From: Elgaria multicarinata webbii
Taxonomy: Eukaryota; Chordata; Lepidosauria; Squamata; Anguidae
Direction: 5' to 3'
Assembly (NCBI RefSeq): GCF_023053635.1
Contig: NC_086173.1
Location: 147,420,697-147,484,696 of the forward strand
Length of the DNA: 64,000 nucleotides
Every line of letters begins with the position of its first letter. The stretch's first letter is position 1. Below are positions 35,201-47,440 of the stretch, in pieces. The notes beneath the pieces are model-generated. The model did not search any database. It saw nothing but the letters and a program-made list of their open reading frames with translations, and was not told where the DNA came from. The position numbers were made by a program, and so were the translations under genes.

Positions 35201-37374
35201 ACGTTTATATACCGCTCCATAGCTGAAGCTCTCGGTGCAGTTTACAAAAGTTAAAAACAATGAATTAAAACAGATATACAAAATTTAAAACCACTAAAAA
35301 TATAAAAACAACAATATCCATTTAAAACAACTATTCTCGGGTCAGTTATAAAATTAGCATATGCTGTTGAATGCTGTAAAAATATGCTGGAATTTCTTGT
35401 GTTTGGGGGCCCACTCCTTTTGCCCTCGGCCCCACCCACCACTGAAATACAGCACCTGAGGGAATTCCATTCCCCCATGCCAAAGTTGCCAAAGTCTCCA
35501 CAAACTGAGAACTTTCTTTAACTGGAGGGGCCATGGATTGAACCCAGGACCTTCTCTGCATATACAAAGCATGTGCTCTCCCCCCCACCCCCCCGGGCTG
35601 AGCTACGGCAACTTCCTACGTAAGAAAGGGGAATAGGGCAGAGAAGCCTTACCGTGTACCGTGGGTCATCTGGATGAACGGCAACAGCCACGTCTCCCAA
35701 CATGGTCTCTGGGCGAGTGGTGGCCACAGGAAGCTTCAGTCCTGCCCTCAGTCAAGAGGAACAGAAACCAGACCGGGGGGGGGGGGGAGTAAAACACACA
35801 CAAAACAACAAGGTCAGAAAGGCCATTGGACTTGGGCAGCATTTAAGATTAGTTTAAACAGAGATGTAGAAGTGGAGAAGCAGCTGTTGACAATAAGGAT
35901 CACTCATCCCTAGATTACTTCTTTCCTTTTATTTCAGTATTTTTTAAAATTTCCTGCATTAAGAAACACTTTCCATATCAATTTTATAGCTATAAAAACC
36001 ATTTTATCTGCCACAGAACCCCTGGTCATTGCAAAGGGGTCTGGAAAACATGTCAGAGTACACTTTCAATTCACACAGGCCTCTTAGACCTTACTGTTGG
36101 CCAGGCTTTTATTTCCAGCACCTACCAAAAGACTGGGAGACTCCTACTGGATCAGAGCCAGCAAATGGAGCCTCAGACCAGAAAGCGTGGATTCAAAACT
36201 GCTTTCAGCCACGAAGTGTACAAATCTTGGGCCACCATCTCTCTATTTTATTTTATGTTATATTTCATTTTATGTTTTATTTTCTATTTTACTTAATATT
36301 TTATTTCATGTTTTATATTTTATTTTATAATTTTATTTTATCTTTTATTTTATTCATTCATTCTCTGAAGCTTTCGAGGAGGATTACAAAATGAAAGCAG
36401 ATAAAATCCAAACTCACAACGTTAAAACGCCAAATAGAAATTCTGAAAATGTAGCATCTGAGTATCTTGGCAAAGTTTAACCATTTCCTTCCGGACCAGA
36501 TTTTATTTATTTATTTATTGCTTTTCTATACCGCCCAATAGCCGAAGCTCTCTGGGCGGTTTACAAAATTAAGACAATTCAAAGTATAAAACAACAGTAT
36601 AAAACCTTAATATAAAATACAATATAAAAGCACAACCAAGATAAAAGCAGCAGCAATGCAAAAACACAAATTTAAAATACAAATTTATATTTATTATTTA
36701 ATAAGATTGTTGCCAGCTCCTGTTCGTTCCTGGCTCAACCCCGCTCCGCGTTGTCAACTCACCATCCTCTCCTTCCACTTTGTAGGCAAATGTCACCAGG
36801 ACCCCGAAGGGCACTTTGCGCTGGACTCCAGGCACGGAGAGCTCCGTCCTCCCCTGGAGCAGCCTGTTCTCCACCTGTCAGAGACACGATTCGTGAAGCG
36901 GCTCTGCCCAAACAGCACCAAAACCTCCCCCAACTCAGCGTGATGGATGTCCGTTCCATCCAGGCTACCTACGGGATCGCCTTCTCCCGTACAATCCGTC
37001 CCGCACACTCAGGTCCTCTGGGAAGAATCCACTTCAGCTAGCAAAAACTAGATTAACAACTTCTGAAGGACCTTCAGAAGGACCTTCTCTTCTGCTGCTC
37101 CCAGACTGTGGAATGGCCTGCCGGAGGAGATTCGTCAACTTGACAGTCTTTTAGAATTTAAAAAAGCAATAAAGACCGATCTATTCCGGCAGGCCTATCC
37201 AGTGAAATTTTAGAATGTTTTCAGGATGCTTTAATCATGTATGGTATGTTTTAATTCGTTTTAATGTGTATTTTATCTCATGTTTTTATACTGTTTGTTT
37301 TACACTTTGACTTGTTTTAGTTTTTGTGAACCGCCCAGGGAGCTTCGGCTATTGGGCAGTATAAAAATGCAATA

Positions 37375-37422
<48 letters not shown>

Positions 37423-40400
37423 CCTGCCTACCTCAATATCAGAAATGGCCGATCGCAAGGCACACGACCAGTTCACCAAGCGCCTGTCCCGATACACCAG
37501 GCCTTGCTCGTGCAGCCGCACAAAGGCCTCGGTCACCGCTTGGGAGAAACCCTGGAGAAGGGAAGGGAAGAGGGGTGGGGAGAGAATTCAATTGAAGACA
37601 CTATTCATGTACTGCTAGAATGCTCTATTTATAATGATCTAAGAACCAAATACATTCATCCGTTGTTAAGATCGTTCAAGGGAAGGCCATCCCTTGTTAA
37701 GGCGTGTTTCCTATTGTCTGATGCTGAGAAGTATGGTGTTGGAGGAAAATTCTGAGAGTGCCTTGGACTGCAAGAAGATCAAACCAGTCCATTCTCCAGG
37801 AAATAAAGCCAGACTGCTCACTTGAGGGAATGGTATTAAAGGCAAAACTGAAGTACTTTGGCCACATAATGAGAAGACAGGATACCCTGGAGAAGAGGCT
37901 GATGCTAGGGAAAGTGGAAGGCAAAAGGAAGAGGGGCCGACTAAGGGCAAGATGGATGGATGATATTCTGGAGGTGACAGACTTGACCTTGGGGGAGCTA
38001 GGGGTGGCAACGGCCGACAGAAAGCTCTGGTGTGGGCTGGTCCATGAAGTCACGAAGAGTCGGAAATGACTGAACGAGTAAACAACAACAAGTATGATAC
38101 TGGCAGTTTTATTCTCAATTCCTTTTCTAATTATGCCTGACACAGAGCTCGACTCTTCTTTTTTGTTACAGCAGCCACACACTGGACTGTTCCAAATCCT
38201 CAGCGTTCTTTGTGGGGTAGGGTGCCTCAAAATATAATGTGAGATAATTATTTGGCAAATAATACTCAAGAATCACTCAAAATTAATTTTAGGCAAAATT
38301 GTTTTAGGCTATTTTCCCCCCTGTGCTTTTCCCACAGCTATAACAGGGGTGCAACTTCAGGAGGTCCAGAGGACATTTTCACACACATGTCAGAAGTGAC
38401 TGAACGAATAAACAACAACAAATGTATCTTTTAGAACTTCTAAATTCCTTGTCAATGCTCTACAAATACGTGCCACGAAGTCTAAAAGCTGTATGGAAAA
38501 CTATTCAACTCTTAATGGTTTGTTGGTGGAGTTTTAAATTGTACATCGTTTTATTCTGTGTTTGTCTATAATAGCAATTTGTGAAGACACAATAAATCTG
38601 ACATTGTTGTTGTATTACCACTAAACCCAACTTGGGGCATAAACAAGAATTGAACCCACAACCTAACCAGCTTCAAGGCCAATGCTCTAAAGCAGCCTTC
38701 CCAAACCTGATGCCCTCCAGATCTGGGGATGATGGGAAGTTGTAGTACAACACATTTAGAGGGCACCAGATTGGGGGACGTTGCTCTAACCCCAAAACCA
38801 CATTGGACATGCTGCACTCCTAACAAGATTTTGGATGAATTCATTAGAAAAATGTAAACGCTACTTTCTATTTGTTGTTAATACTCAAACGAAAGAGGCA
38901 AAGGAAATTATTCAGGCTCTTCCAGCAACTCAGTAGCATAGATAAGGTTAGACTTTAGGGGTCCCAGCTGGCCTGGTCTGCCCAACTCGAAAACCCTATA
39001 TAATTTCTGCTGTGAACTCAGAAATCCTGGCTCACAGAAGGTATTTGTATTTTTGGTATCTTTCTGTTACTTACAGAGTCCATGGTGAAACAGGCTCGGT
39101 CCCAGTCCAATGATGCTCCCATCACCTTCAGCTGCTGGAATATTTCATTTCCTTTTCTGATCTCAGGGAAAAAGAGAACAAAACCAAACCACTTGTATAT
39201 GGAGAGATAATGAAAACCATGCAGGAAGTATTCGACTCAGAAGCTCCGGAAGAAGTAAGCCTGCTCTTGCAATTGCCAAAGATAAAATCCACTTTGGTTG
39301 TAAGGCAACTCTGTTTTATTGAGCGTAATACAGCTGTATGGAGAAAGTCCTACAGACAAAGAACCTCTCAACTGACAGTGTGGAAAGCAGGTATATTTAT
39401 ACACAGTAGCATCTTAACCAATTAGCAGTTGGCAAAGTTCTAAAGCAAAACAAAGACAGATCAAAGAAAACGTTTTCATTATACCTTATCAACAGATGTC
39501 CCATAACTCTTCTGGCAATGTCAGATTGACCTGGATGGTCAGTCCTCCTTATCAAGCTAGCTTATTTGTCTTCTACTATATCAAGAGGGCTTGACAGTTA
39601 GAAATTCCAATACAGCATTTCCTTGCTGATATAACAGTTTTAGCATTGCAGCACATCCAGTCACACACATTCTTCCAATCCCATCATGCAGTTCGCTTGC
39701 AAGAACCAAACCACATAAAGAGGCCTACATACAGAGCAGATATATATCAAGGCTTCTGGCCTTGTTGTCTGCTATGGATTATTCACACCTTTAACGGAAA
39801 CATATCAGACTATCGCTTTGACATTAAGTCCCTGCCACTGCGATCGTCAAAACCCCATCATGACAACATTTGGGCAATGGCCCTAGCCTCCCCTCCCCTA
39901 CTCACTCTTCTTTCCAGTTCCAGACTTCTTGGAGGAATTCCTCTCGTGAAAGCTCTTGCCGCAGGGCTCCCCGTTCCTTCCAGATCTTTCTTTCTACCAC
40001 CGCCTGGGCAGAGGAAAGGAGAACGTAACAGGAATTGTGAAGCAGGACCTGCGGGAGACTTGGCCAGAGCTTACTCCCATCCCACCCTCTTCTAAGGCTG
40101 CAATCCTCATCGCATTTACTAGGGAGTCAGCCCAGATCTACGCCAAGCAGGACGAAACACTTTGAAAGCAGTTTGAAAACGGTATAAGGAATGTGTCCTG
40201 GGCCCCCACAGTTGTCAATACCGTTATAAAGCAGTAGTGTAAATCCTGTCTAAGGCCATAGCTAGACCTAAGGTTTATCCCTGGATCATCCAGAGGTCAA
40301 ACCTGTTCATCTAGGTGACACACAGGGGATCGAGTGCTCAGGCAGGGGTGAACCCTGGATGATCCCAGGATAAACCTTAGGTCTAGCTGTGGCCCTATTC

Positions 40401-41081
40401 AGAAGACACCTTAAACCACGGCGGTTAAGCCAGAAAGCCAGGCTGTGTTCAGAATATACCTTAAGCCATGGCTTTAGCTATAGTGAATAAAGCAAAAAGC
40501 ACTATTCACCGTAGTTAAAGCCATAGTTTAAGGTGTCTTCTGAACTAGCCTGGCTTTCTGGCTTAACCACCATGGTTAAAGCCATGGTTTAAGGTGTCTT
40601 TTGAACAGGCCCACAGTGGGACTTACATCTGAACAGACAGACATAGGATTACGCTACCTATCTTGGGAACTTCCACAATGAGAGACCAAGAGAATTTGCC
40701 CTTAAGCACAGAATCATAGAATCATAGAATAGCAGAGTTGGAAGGGGCCTACAAGGCCATCGTGTCCAACCCCCTACTCAATGCAGGAATGTGCCTGCCT
40801 CCTCTTTCTGCTGGTGCTGAGATGCCTAGTACAGACTGCCGTCTTTGGCCACTGCTTTGGCCTGTATTCAAAACGGAAACCTGTCTTCCCCCTCCTTCTC
40901 TTTCATGCTTGGTTTTGCTGTTTTGCAGCGGATTGACTTTTTATTTGTTTTCAATTTGATTTAATGTTATGTCATCTGATTTTATTGTTCGTCACCGTGG
41001 CATTTTCTCTTTTGAAACAGAAAGATGGGTTAAAATACCACAAATTAATTGTTGTACATAGAAATACTACTGCATCTCTTT

Positions 41082-41137
<56 letters not shown>

Positions 41138-44100
41138 GACAGAAGAAGCAGTCCTCAAGTTTAAATTCAAAAGAATTTAGAACCACAGCAAGGGGCAGAG
41201 GATAGACGGATGTTTGTCTGCAGCATGAATCAGCTAGGAAAAGTGGAATCTGCAACAAAATGTGGCAGCATGGCGTGTTGATGCTCAGGATCCCAGCTAC
41301 TCCATTCCCTTCCTGCCCACCCTCCTGCAAACAGTCTATCTGCTTTCTGGGACTACAGAGCATTCTCAATCCTCATTGGGCTGCTTTGGGTGTCCCCCAT
41401 CACTTTAGGGACCTGCAGTGCGGAGTTTTAGGATTCCAACCACTCTACTCCCTTTCCCCACCCTGGTTTCCGGGTCCTGCAATAGTCAGCCAGGATTCCG
41501 TGCCCAATGAGAATGCTCAGTCCTCATTGAACTGTTTTGGGATTTCTCCCCACTCCAGGTTTTCCTCCTAAAGATTTTCTGCAAATCTTGGGGGTCCTGA
41601 GAGCCTGCTGTCCGTGGCTGGTGCTGCTGTTTTGGCCACATAAGCAATGGCACTCGCAAGCCTGACCATTGGGAATAGAGGGAATGATCGGTTGTTCTCA
41701 CCTGAGTGGCGATTCCAGCATGATCCGAACCTGGAACCCACAGAACCTTATAGCCTTTCATCCTCTTCCTGTAACACATCAATAACCAAAAACACACACT
41801 GAGGACTCAGTAGTTGGGAGCTGCACAAGTGTCCAGTTGTTAAACACATGCAGGAAGCAGGAGTCCAAAGAGCCAGGGGGGTTTCAGGTTTGTAGTTTAT
41901 ATTTAAGGTGCGAATTCTTTTTCCCCACCTGCCTCGCTAATTCCTCTATGATTTGGACTGCGGGACTTTCAAGGCTAAGGATCTGCATCTCTTTTCAACG
42001 TTCTGGTATTTTTGCAGTAAGCCACCCACCTTGACCTTACAGGGCTTGATGGCTATAGATCTAAAATGAGAGCGCCAGTAATAAACATGAAGCTGCATAG
42101 GACCCATCACCCCCTGGAGGCAAAGGGTCCACATAACCATTTCCTAAGCCCCCTGGAGCATCACTTACCACCGTACCAAAGCATCTTCAATAGCCACAGT
42201 CAAGGCGTGGCCCAGGTGTAGGGACCCTGTGACATTAGGCGGGGGAATAGAGAGAGAAAACATTTCTGGCTTCCGGTGGGGCAAGCGATGCTGTCAAAAA
42301 AAGGAAAGGGGGAAAAGAGATCAGGATTGCTTGAGGTCAAAACAATCAAAGAATCACAGAATAGTAGAGTTGGAAGGGGCCTACAAGGCCATCGAGTCCA
42401 ACCCCCTGCTCAATGCAGGAATCCACCCTACACATACTTGACAGATGCTTGTCCAGCTGCCTCTTGAAGGCCTCTAGTGTGGGAGAGCCCACAACCTCCC
42501 TGGGTAACTGGTTCCATTGTCGCACTGCTCTAACAGTCAGGAAGTTTGACAGCCAGTGAACCCTCCGGGTACCACGGTGGTATCACTAATGCTGAGATTC
42601 ATAAGAACCCCTCCCATAATAGTAGAACCCAATGGGGTCCTCCCATGAAGCTGATTGGTAGAAGATTCAGGACAGGTAAAAGGAAGGACTTCTTCACACA
42701 GCACATTAGATTAGAAGTCGGTATTACGGCAGTCTTAGATCAAATACATTGTGGGCTATTCAATTATTGGTTTAAGTTAGTTTTGATGAACGAGGCCAGG
42801 CTGCCCAAGAGGTGTCTTCTCGAGCAGATGGCTAAAACCTTGGAAACCTCCTGGCTGTATAAATTTATAAAGATGTTACCAAGCTCTGGTTTCAGTCTGC
42901 TGGCAATCAGCACCCCCAATACTAACATAAGAAATGCTGTTAAACTTCGGATCTCAGATATTAGAAGTCAGAGTGATATAGCCGCAGTGGCAAATTCAAG
43001 GGCCATGAAATGGCTAGCAACATCTAAAGTCCATTTTAAAGAAGAAAAATACCTTTTCTTCGATTATTATTATTTTATTATTATTTATTTATATAGCACC
43101 ATCAATGTACATGGTGCTGTACAGAGTAAAACAATAAATAGCAAGACCCTGCCGCATAGGCTTACATTCTAATAATATGAAATAATATGAAATAATAATA
43201 TGAAATGGGTCCATCGAGGAGCCTTTACTCGGCTTCGTCTCGAGCTGATGGATACAATGACACTACAGGGTTGATTTCTAGGCATCCCATCGAAAGACAG
43301 ATTATGTATATGTGGCATTTCTGCTATGGAAGATCTAGCTCACTATTTACTTGACTGTTGTATGTATTAAAAATGTAGAGAAATCTATCTATCTATCTAT
43401 GTTTTTAATACGCATGAGAAACTGGACAGTGAAGGATAAATTGTCCTTCCTCCTACGTGGTTCTAATTATTTTGTGACTCAGTGGGTTTCCCTTTTTGCT
43501 CTCAAAGCAGCCAGCATAAGGAAAAAAGAATTAGAAAAATGGCTTAATAAGTAGATTTTATTAAATCTCACAACACAAGGGGTTTTATTAACTGTTAGTC
43601 TTAAATGATATATCATATAGGAACTGTATATTGTTTTAAATTGTAAATTTTAATTAATGCCTGTATGTTTTTAACAATGACGTGATCTTTTGAAATGGTT
43701 GGAAGACTTGTTCAATAAAGTTTTATTCATTCAGCACATAGTCAAACTGTGGAACTCACTACCATAAGATGTGGATAGATTTGGATAGAGGGTTGGATAA
43801 ATCCCTGGAGAAGGCTATCAATGCCTACTAGCCTTGATGGCTAAGTGCACCCTCTAGTATCAGAGGCAGTAAGTAAGTAAGCCTGTAAAGACTAGTTGCT
43901 GGGGAACATGGGTGGGAGGGTGCTGTTGCACCATGTCCTGCTTTGTTGGTCCCTGGCCAATGGCTGGTTGGCCACTGTGCAAACAGAGTGCCGGACTAGA
44001 TGGACCCTTGGTCTGATCCAGCAGGGCTCTTCTTATGTTCTTAATATAAAAGGAGCCGTGTTGGTATAGACCACAGCCCCATCTACCCCGGAATCCTGCT

Positions 44101-47100
44101 CCAATAGGGAGCAACCAGATGCCTGAAATGGAGCATGAAGGCCATGGCTCTTCCCTACAGTTTCCTCTTATCAACGAGTATTCAGCGGAATCCTACCTCT
44201 GAACATGGAGGTTCCATACAGTGATCGTGGCTAACAACAGCTGATAAATCTATCTATATGAATTTCATAGAGTCATGGAATGGAAAGGGATATTGGAGGT
44301 CATCAAGTCTAACCCTTCCTCAGCGCAGGAATCTTGCAACCACAGCATCTCTGCCATGGCTTAAATACAGCCAGCAAGGGAGAACCTATTGCCTCCTGGG
44401 GCAGCCTGATCTACTGTTGAACAGGCCTTACATTAGGAAGTTTCCCCCTATGTTCAGCCAAAGTCTACTTCCCTGCAATTGCCATCCACTGGTTCCAGTC
44501 CTGCCCTCTGAAGCCACAGAGAACAAGCTGCCCCATCTAATCCCCCTTTGAAGCCAACTCAGGAAGTGGCCGCCACCACATCTTGCAGCAGTGAGTTCCA
44601 CAAATTAATTGCATGTTGTGTGAGGTCCTAACTTTTGTCTGTCTTGTATTTTCTGCCAATCAATTTCACTGGGTGACTAAACTGTAGTAGTATAAGGAAG
44701 GGGAAGTGGGGGATGAGTTCTCCCTATTTGCTTTCTCCATCCTGTATGCCATCGTTATCTCCCCATAGTAATTTTTGTTGTTTTCATTCATCCCTTCATC
44801 ATAAAGGGGAGAGTTGGTTATTGGGCGGTATAAAAATGCAATCAATCAATCAATCAATCAATATTTGCTTAAGACAGAATCTGTTTAATATAATTAGTTC
44901 ACAGGAGCAATTTCCTACCTGATACTCTGGCTTAAAAAATCCCTCCTTCACCCACCAAGTGTACCAGGCAGCTTCGACATAGCGTGGGCTGTAGGAGGTG
45001 GGCAGTGGTCCTGAGGTATCTGTGGGAAAGAATGGTATACAGAGAATGGTATCCAGTTGTTATGAAAGCAGGAATTTGTGTATTCCATATGCCCAGAGTT
45101 TCTCTGTAAAAGTATAGCAGAATTTTGTACAGGGCACAGAAGAGCAAAGAAAGGTGAAGTCCTTAACAAACAACCATGTAATACTAAACAAAAAGTTAAG
45201 GATATATACACAGTAGAACAATAGTATTTAACGTACAAGAATAAAATTAAGATTAACAGTAATATTGCATTAAAAGTGCAATAGCATGTTGCACAGAAAC
45301 AAATGTCTAGCAGAAACAATGTAGAATAAAAAAGGCCAAACATGTTTCAACACAAAGTGTTTGTTAGTGGCCAATACGGGGTGCTGTACGCTCCCTGGAG
45401 ATTTAATTGGGCTGACTTTACAGTTCCCACAGTTATGTGGTAGAGGGTGTCACTCCCATTTGAAAATAATGCAGGGCCTCAGCCTTTTTAAACCGCCTAG
45501 GCGGTTTGAAAAGGCTGAAGCCCTGCATTATTGTACATATCCTTACTGTATGTATCTCCTTAACTTTTTGTTTAGTATTATGGGGCACAGAAGCCACCAT
45601 TTTGAAATTCACAGCTTTCAGTTTTTTACAAGCAAGTTGCAAGTCCTGATGGTCAGAGAGAAAAAGTCCTGAGAACATGTGGGCAGAATCTGACCAAATC
45701 TCATATCCTAACAAATGGACCAAGACAATAGCACTAAATACATTTACTAGGGAGTAAGCAGCGCCATTAAATACAATGAGATTTATTTCAGAATAAACAT
45801 GTATAGGAATGTGTAAGGACTCTGTTGCTGTCCTGGTCTATTGTAAGTACCCTGCTGGAACAGATCAAAGGCTTGTCAAGTCCATCATCCTGCGACACCG
45901 AAGCAGAAATGGGTGAATGATAGGCCAGCTTCCTATATAGCAGCCTTTTCCAACCTGGTGCCCTCCAGATATTTTGAACTACAACTCCTATCATCCCCAA
46001 CCAGCAAGGACCATGGTCAGAAATGCTGGGAGGCAAAGTCCAAAACGTCTGGAGGGCACCAGACTGGGGAAGGCTGCTATGTAGAATATTAATTCTATGT
46101 AGAATACTAATTCCAAAATGTAAGAACATAAAAGCTCTGCTGGATCAGACCAAGGGTCCATCTAGTCCATGATCCTGTTTCCTACAGTGGCCAATCAGAT
46201 GCCCCCAATGGGAAGCCCACAAGCAGGACATGGGGGGCAAGAGCGGCTTTCTCCCATTGTTGTTCCCCAGCAACTGGGATTCTGGCTTCTGGTTAAGCAG
46301 CAGGGTTTAAGGTGTCTTGTGCAATGCATTTTATTTTTATTTATTTATTATTGCAGTTATATCCTCCCTTTTTTCTGCCAAAGAACCCAAGGCAGTGTAC
46401 ATAATCCTCCTCCTCTCCATTTTATCCTCACAACAATCACCCTGTGAGGTGGGTTGGGCTGAGTGTCTGTGACTGGTCCGAAGTCACCCAGTGGTTTTCA
46501 TGGACAAGTGGGGACTAGAACCCGGATCTCCCGACCTCCAGTCCAACACTTTAGCCACTACACCACATTGTATTTTCTGCTAAACTCTGCTCACTCTCTA
46601 ACCGCAGTCAGACCATTTGCAGCAGGGTTAGCGGCTCTAACCGTGGCTTAAAGTGCTGTGTGCGACAGCACGGCTTGTGGTTAGTGCTAACCCCAGAGAA
46701 CCACAGCTTTGCTAACCACAGAGCCCAGAGTGTCATCTGAACAGGCCCAATGAACAGCCACAATTTCGGCTTCCTTGCCACAGAATTTGGATATTTTTGT
46801 GCACAATCTTCTCATTTTAGGACAAAACTTGGGGCTTGATGAGAGCTCCTGTTCCTAACCTCTCTGGACAAAGGAGGGTCTGGGAAGGGCGAGGAGTTAA
46901 TTTTACCAGCCATACCTTTCTTTTGTCCCGCTTCCGTCGGGATGTCGTACAGGGCCGTGTTTTTTGAAGCCTGCCCCCTGCCTTGGCTTGACGGCTCTTC
47001 CTGCGAAAATTAAAAACAAGGAGACGTGTTTAGAAGACCTGTGGGGCCAAGGAGAAAGTGGTGACATCCCCCAGTCCTTGAATGGGGAATGGCACAAGCA

Positions 47101-47379
47101 CAGGGCCCTTCTGCTAAGGAAGGGAGGGAGGCCATAGTACAGAGGCAGCGCACATCCTCTGCATTCGAACGGTCCCATGTCCAACCCTGGCATCTCTTTG
47201 ATAAAAGGCTCTAACTTAGTGAAGCTGGTAAACTATCATGCCAGAGGCTTGCAGTGACATTTCCTCAAACTCTGTCAACTTTAGTAACATAGGATGCTCC
47301 CCGGGATTTTAGCCAGGATTCCTTTCCTAGCCCTACCCGGAGATACTGGGAAAGAACCATGTACATTGATGGTGCTATA

Positions 47380-47440
<61 letters not shown>

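Larger units (their letters stand above)
34238..37551 (-). other. VARS2: VARS2 exons 8-12: catalytic core and CP1 editing domain
   Basis: Exon 8 carries [14 protein letters not shown], the end of the first core segment. Exon 10 has [20 protein letters not shown], the Thr-rich editing motif. Exons 11 and 12 have [12 protein letters not shown] at 403-414 followed by YADYD and IAEDGTMT. These are the pocket elements that hydrolyse mischarged tRNA in Val/Ile/Leu synthetases. As in human VARS2, Ser stands after TPAH where cytosolic VARS1 has Asp. Confidence 0.88.

Noticed and set aside
37697-38269. 190-residue open frame on the minus strand
   Set aside because: Antisense of the Bov-B/RTE ORF2 end at 37756-38096; a shadow of the LINE.
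29008-39765. One provirus bounded by the two LTR-like copies
   Set aside because: Eleven VARS2 exons in order lie between them and no retroviral genes do, so they are separate solo fossils.
42546-43172. 208-residue open frame on the plus strand
   Set aside because: It is a decayed LINE ORF2 fragment that runs into an inserted repeat tail, not a host gene.
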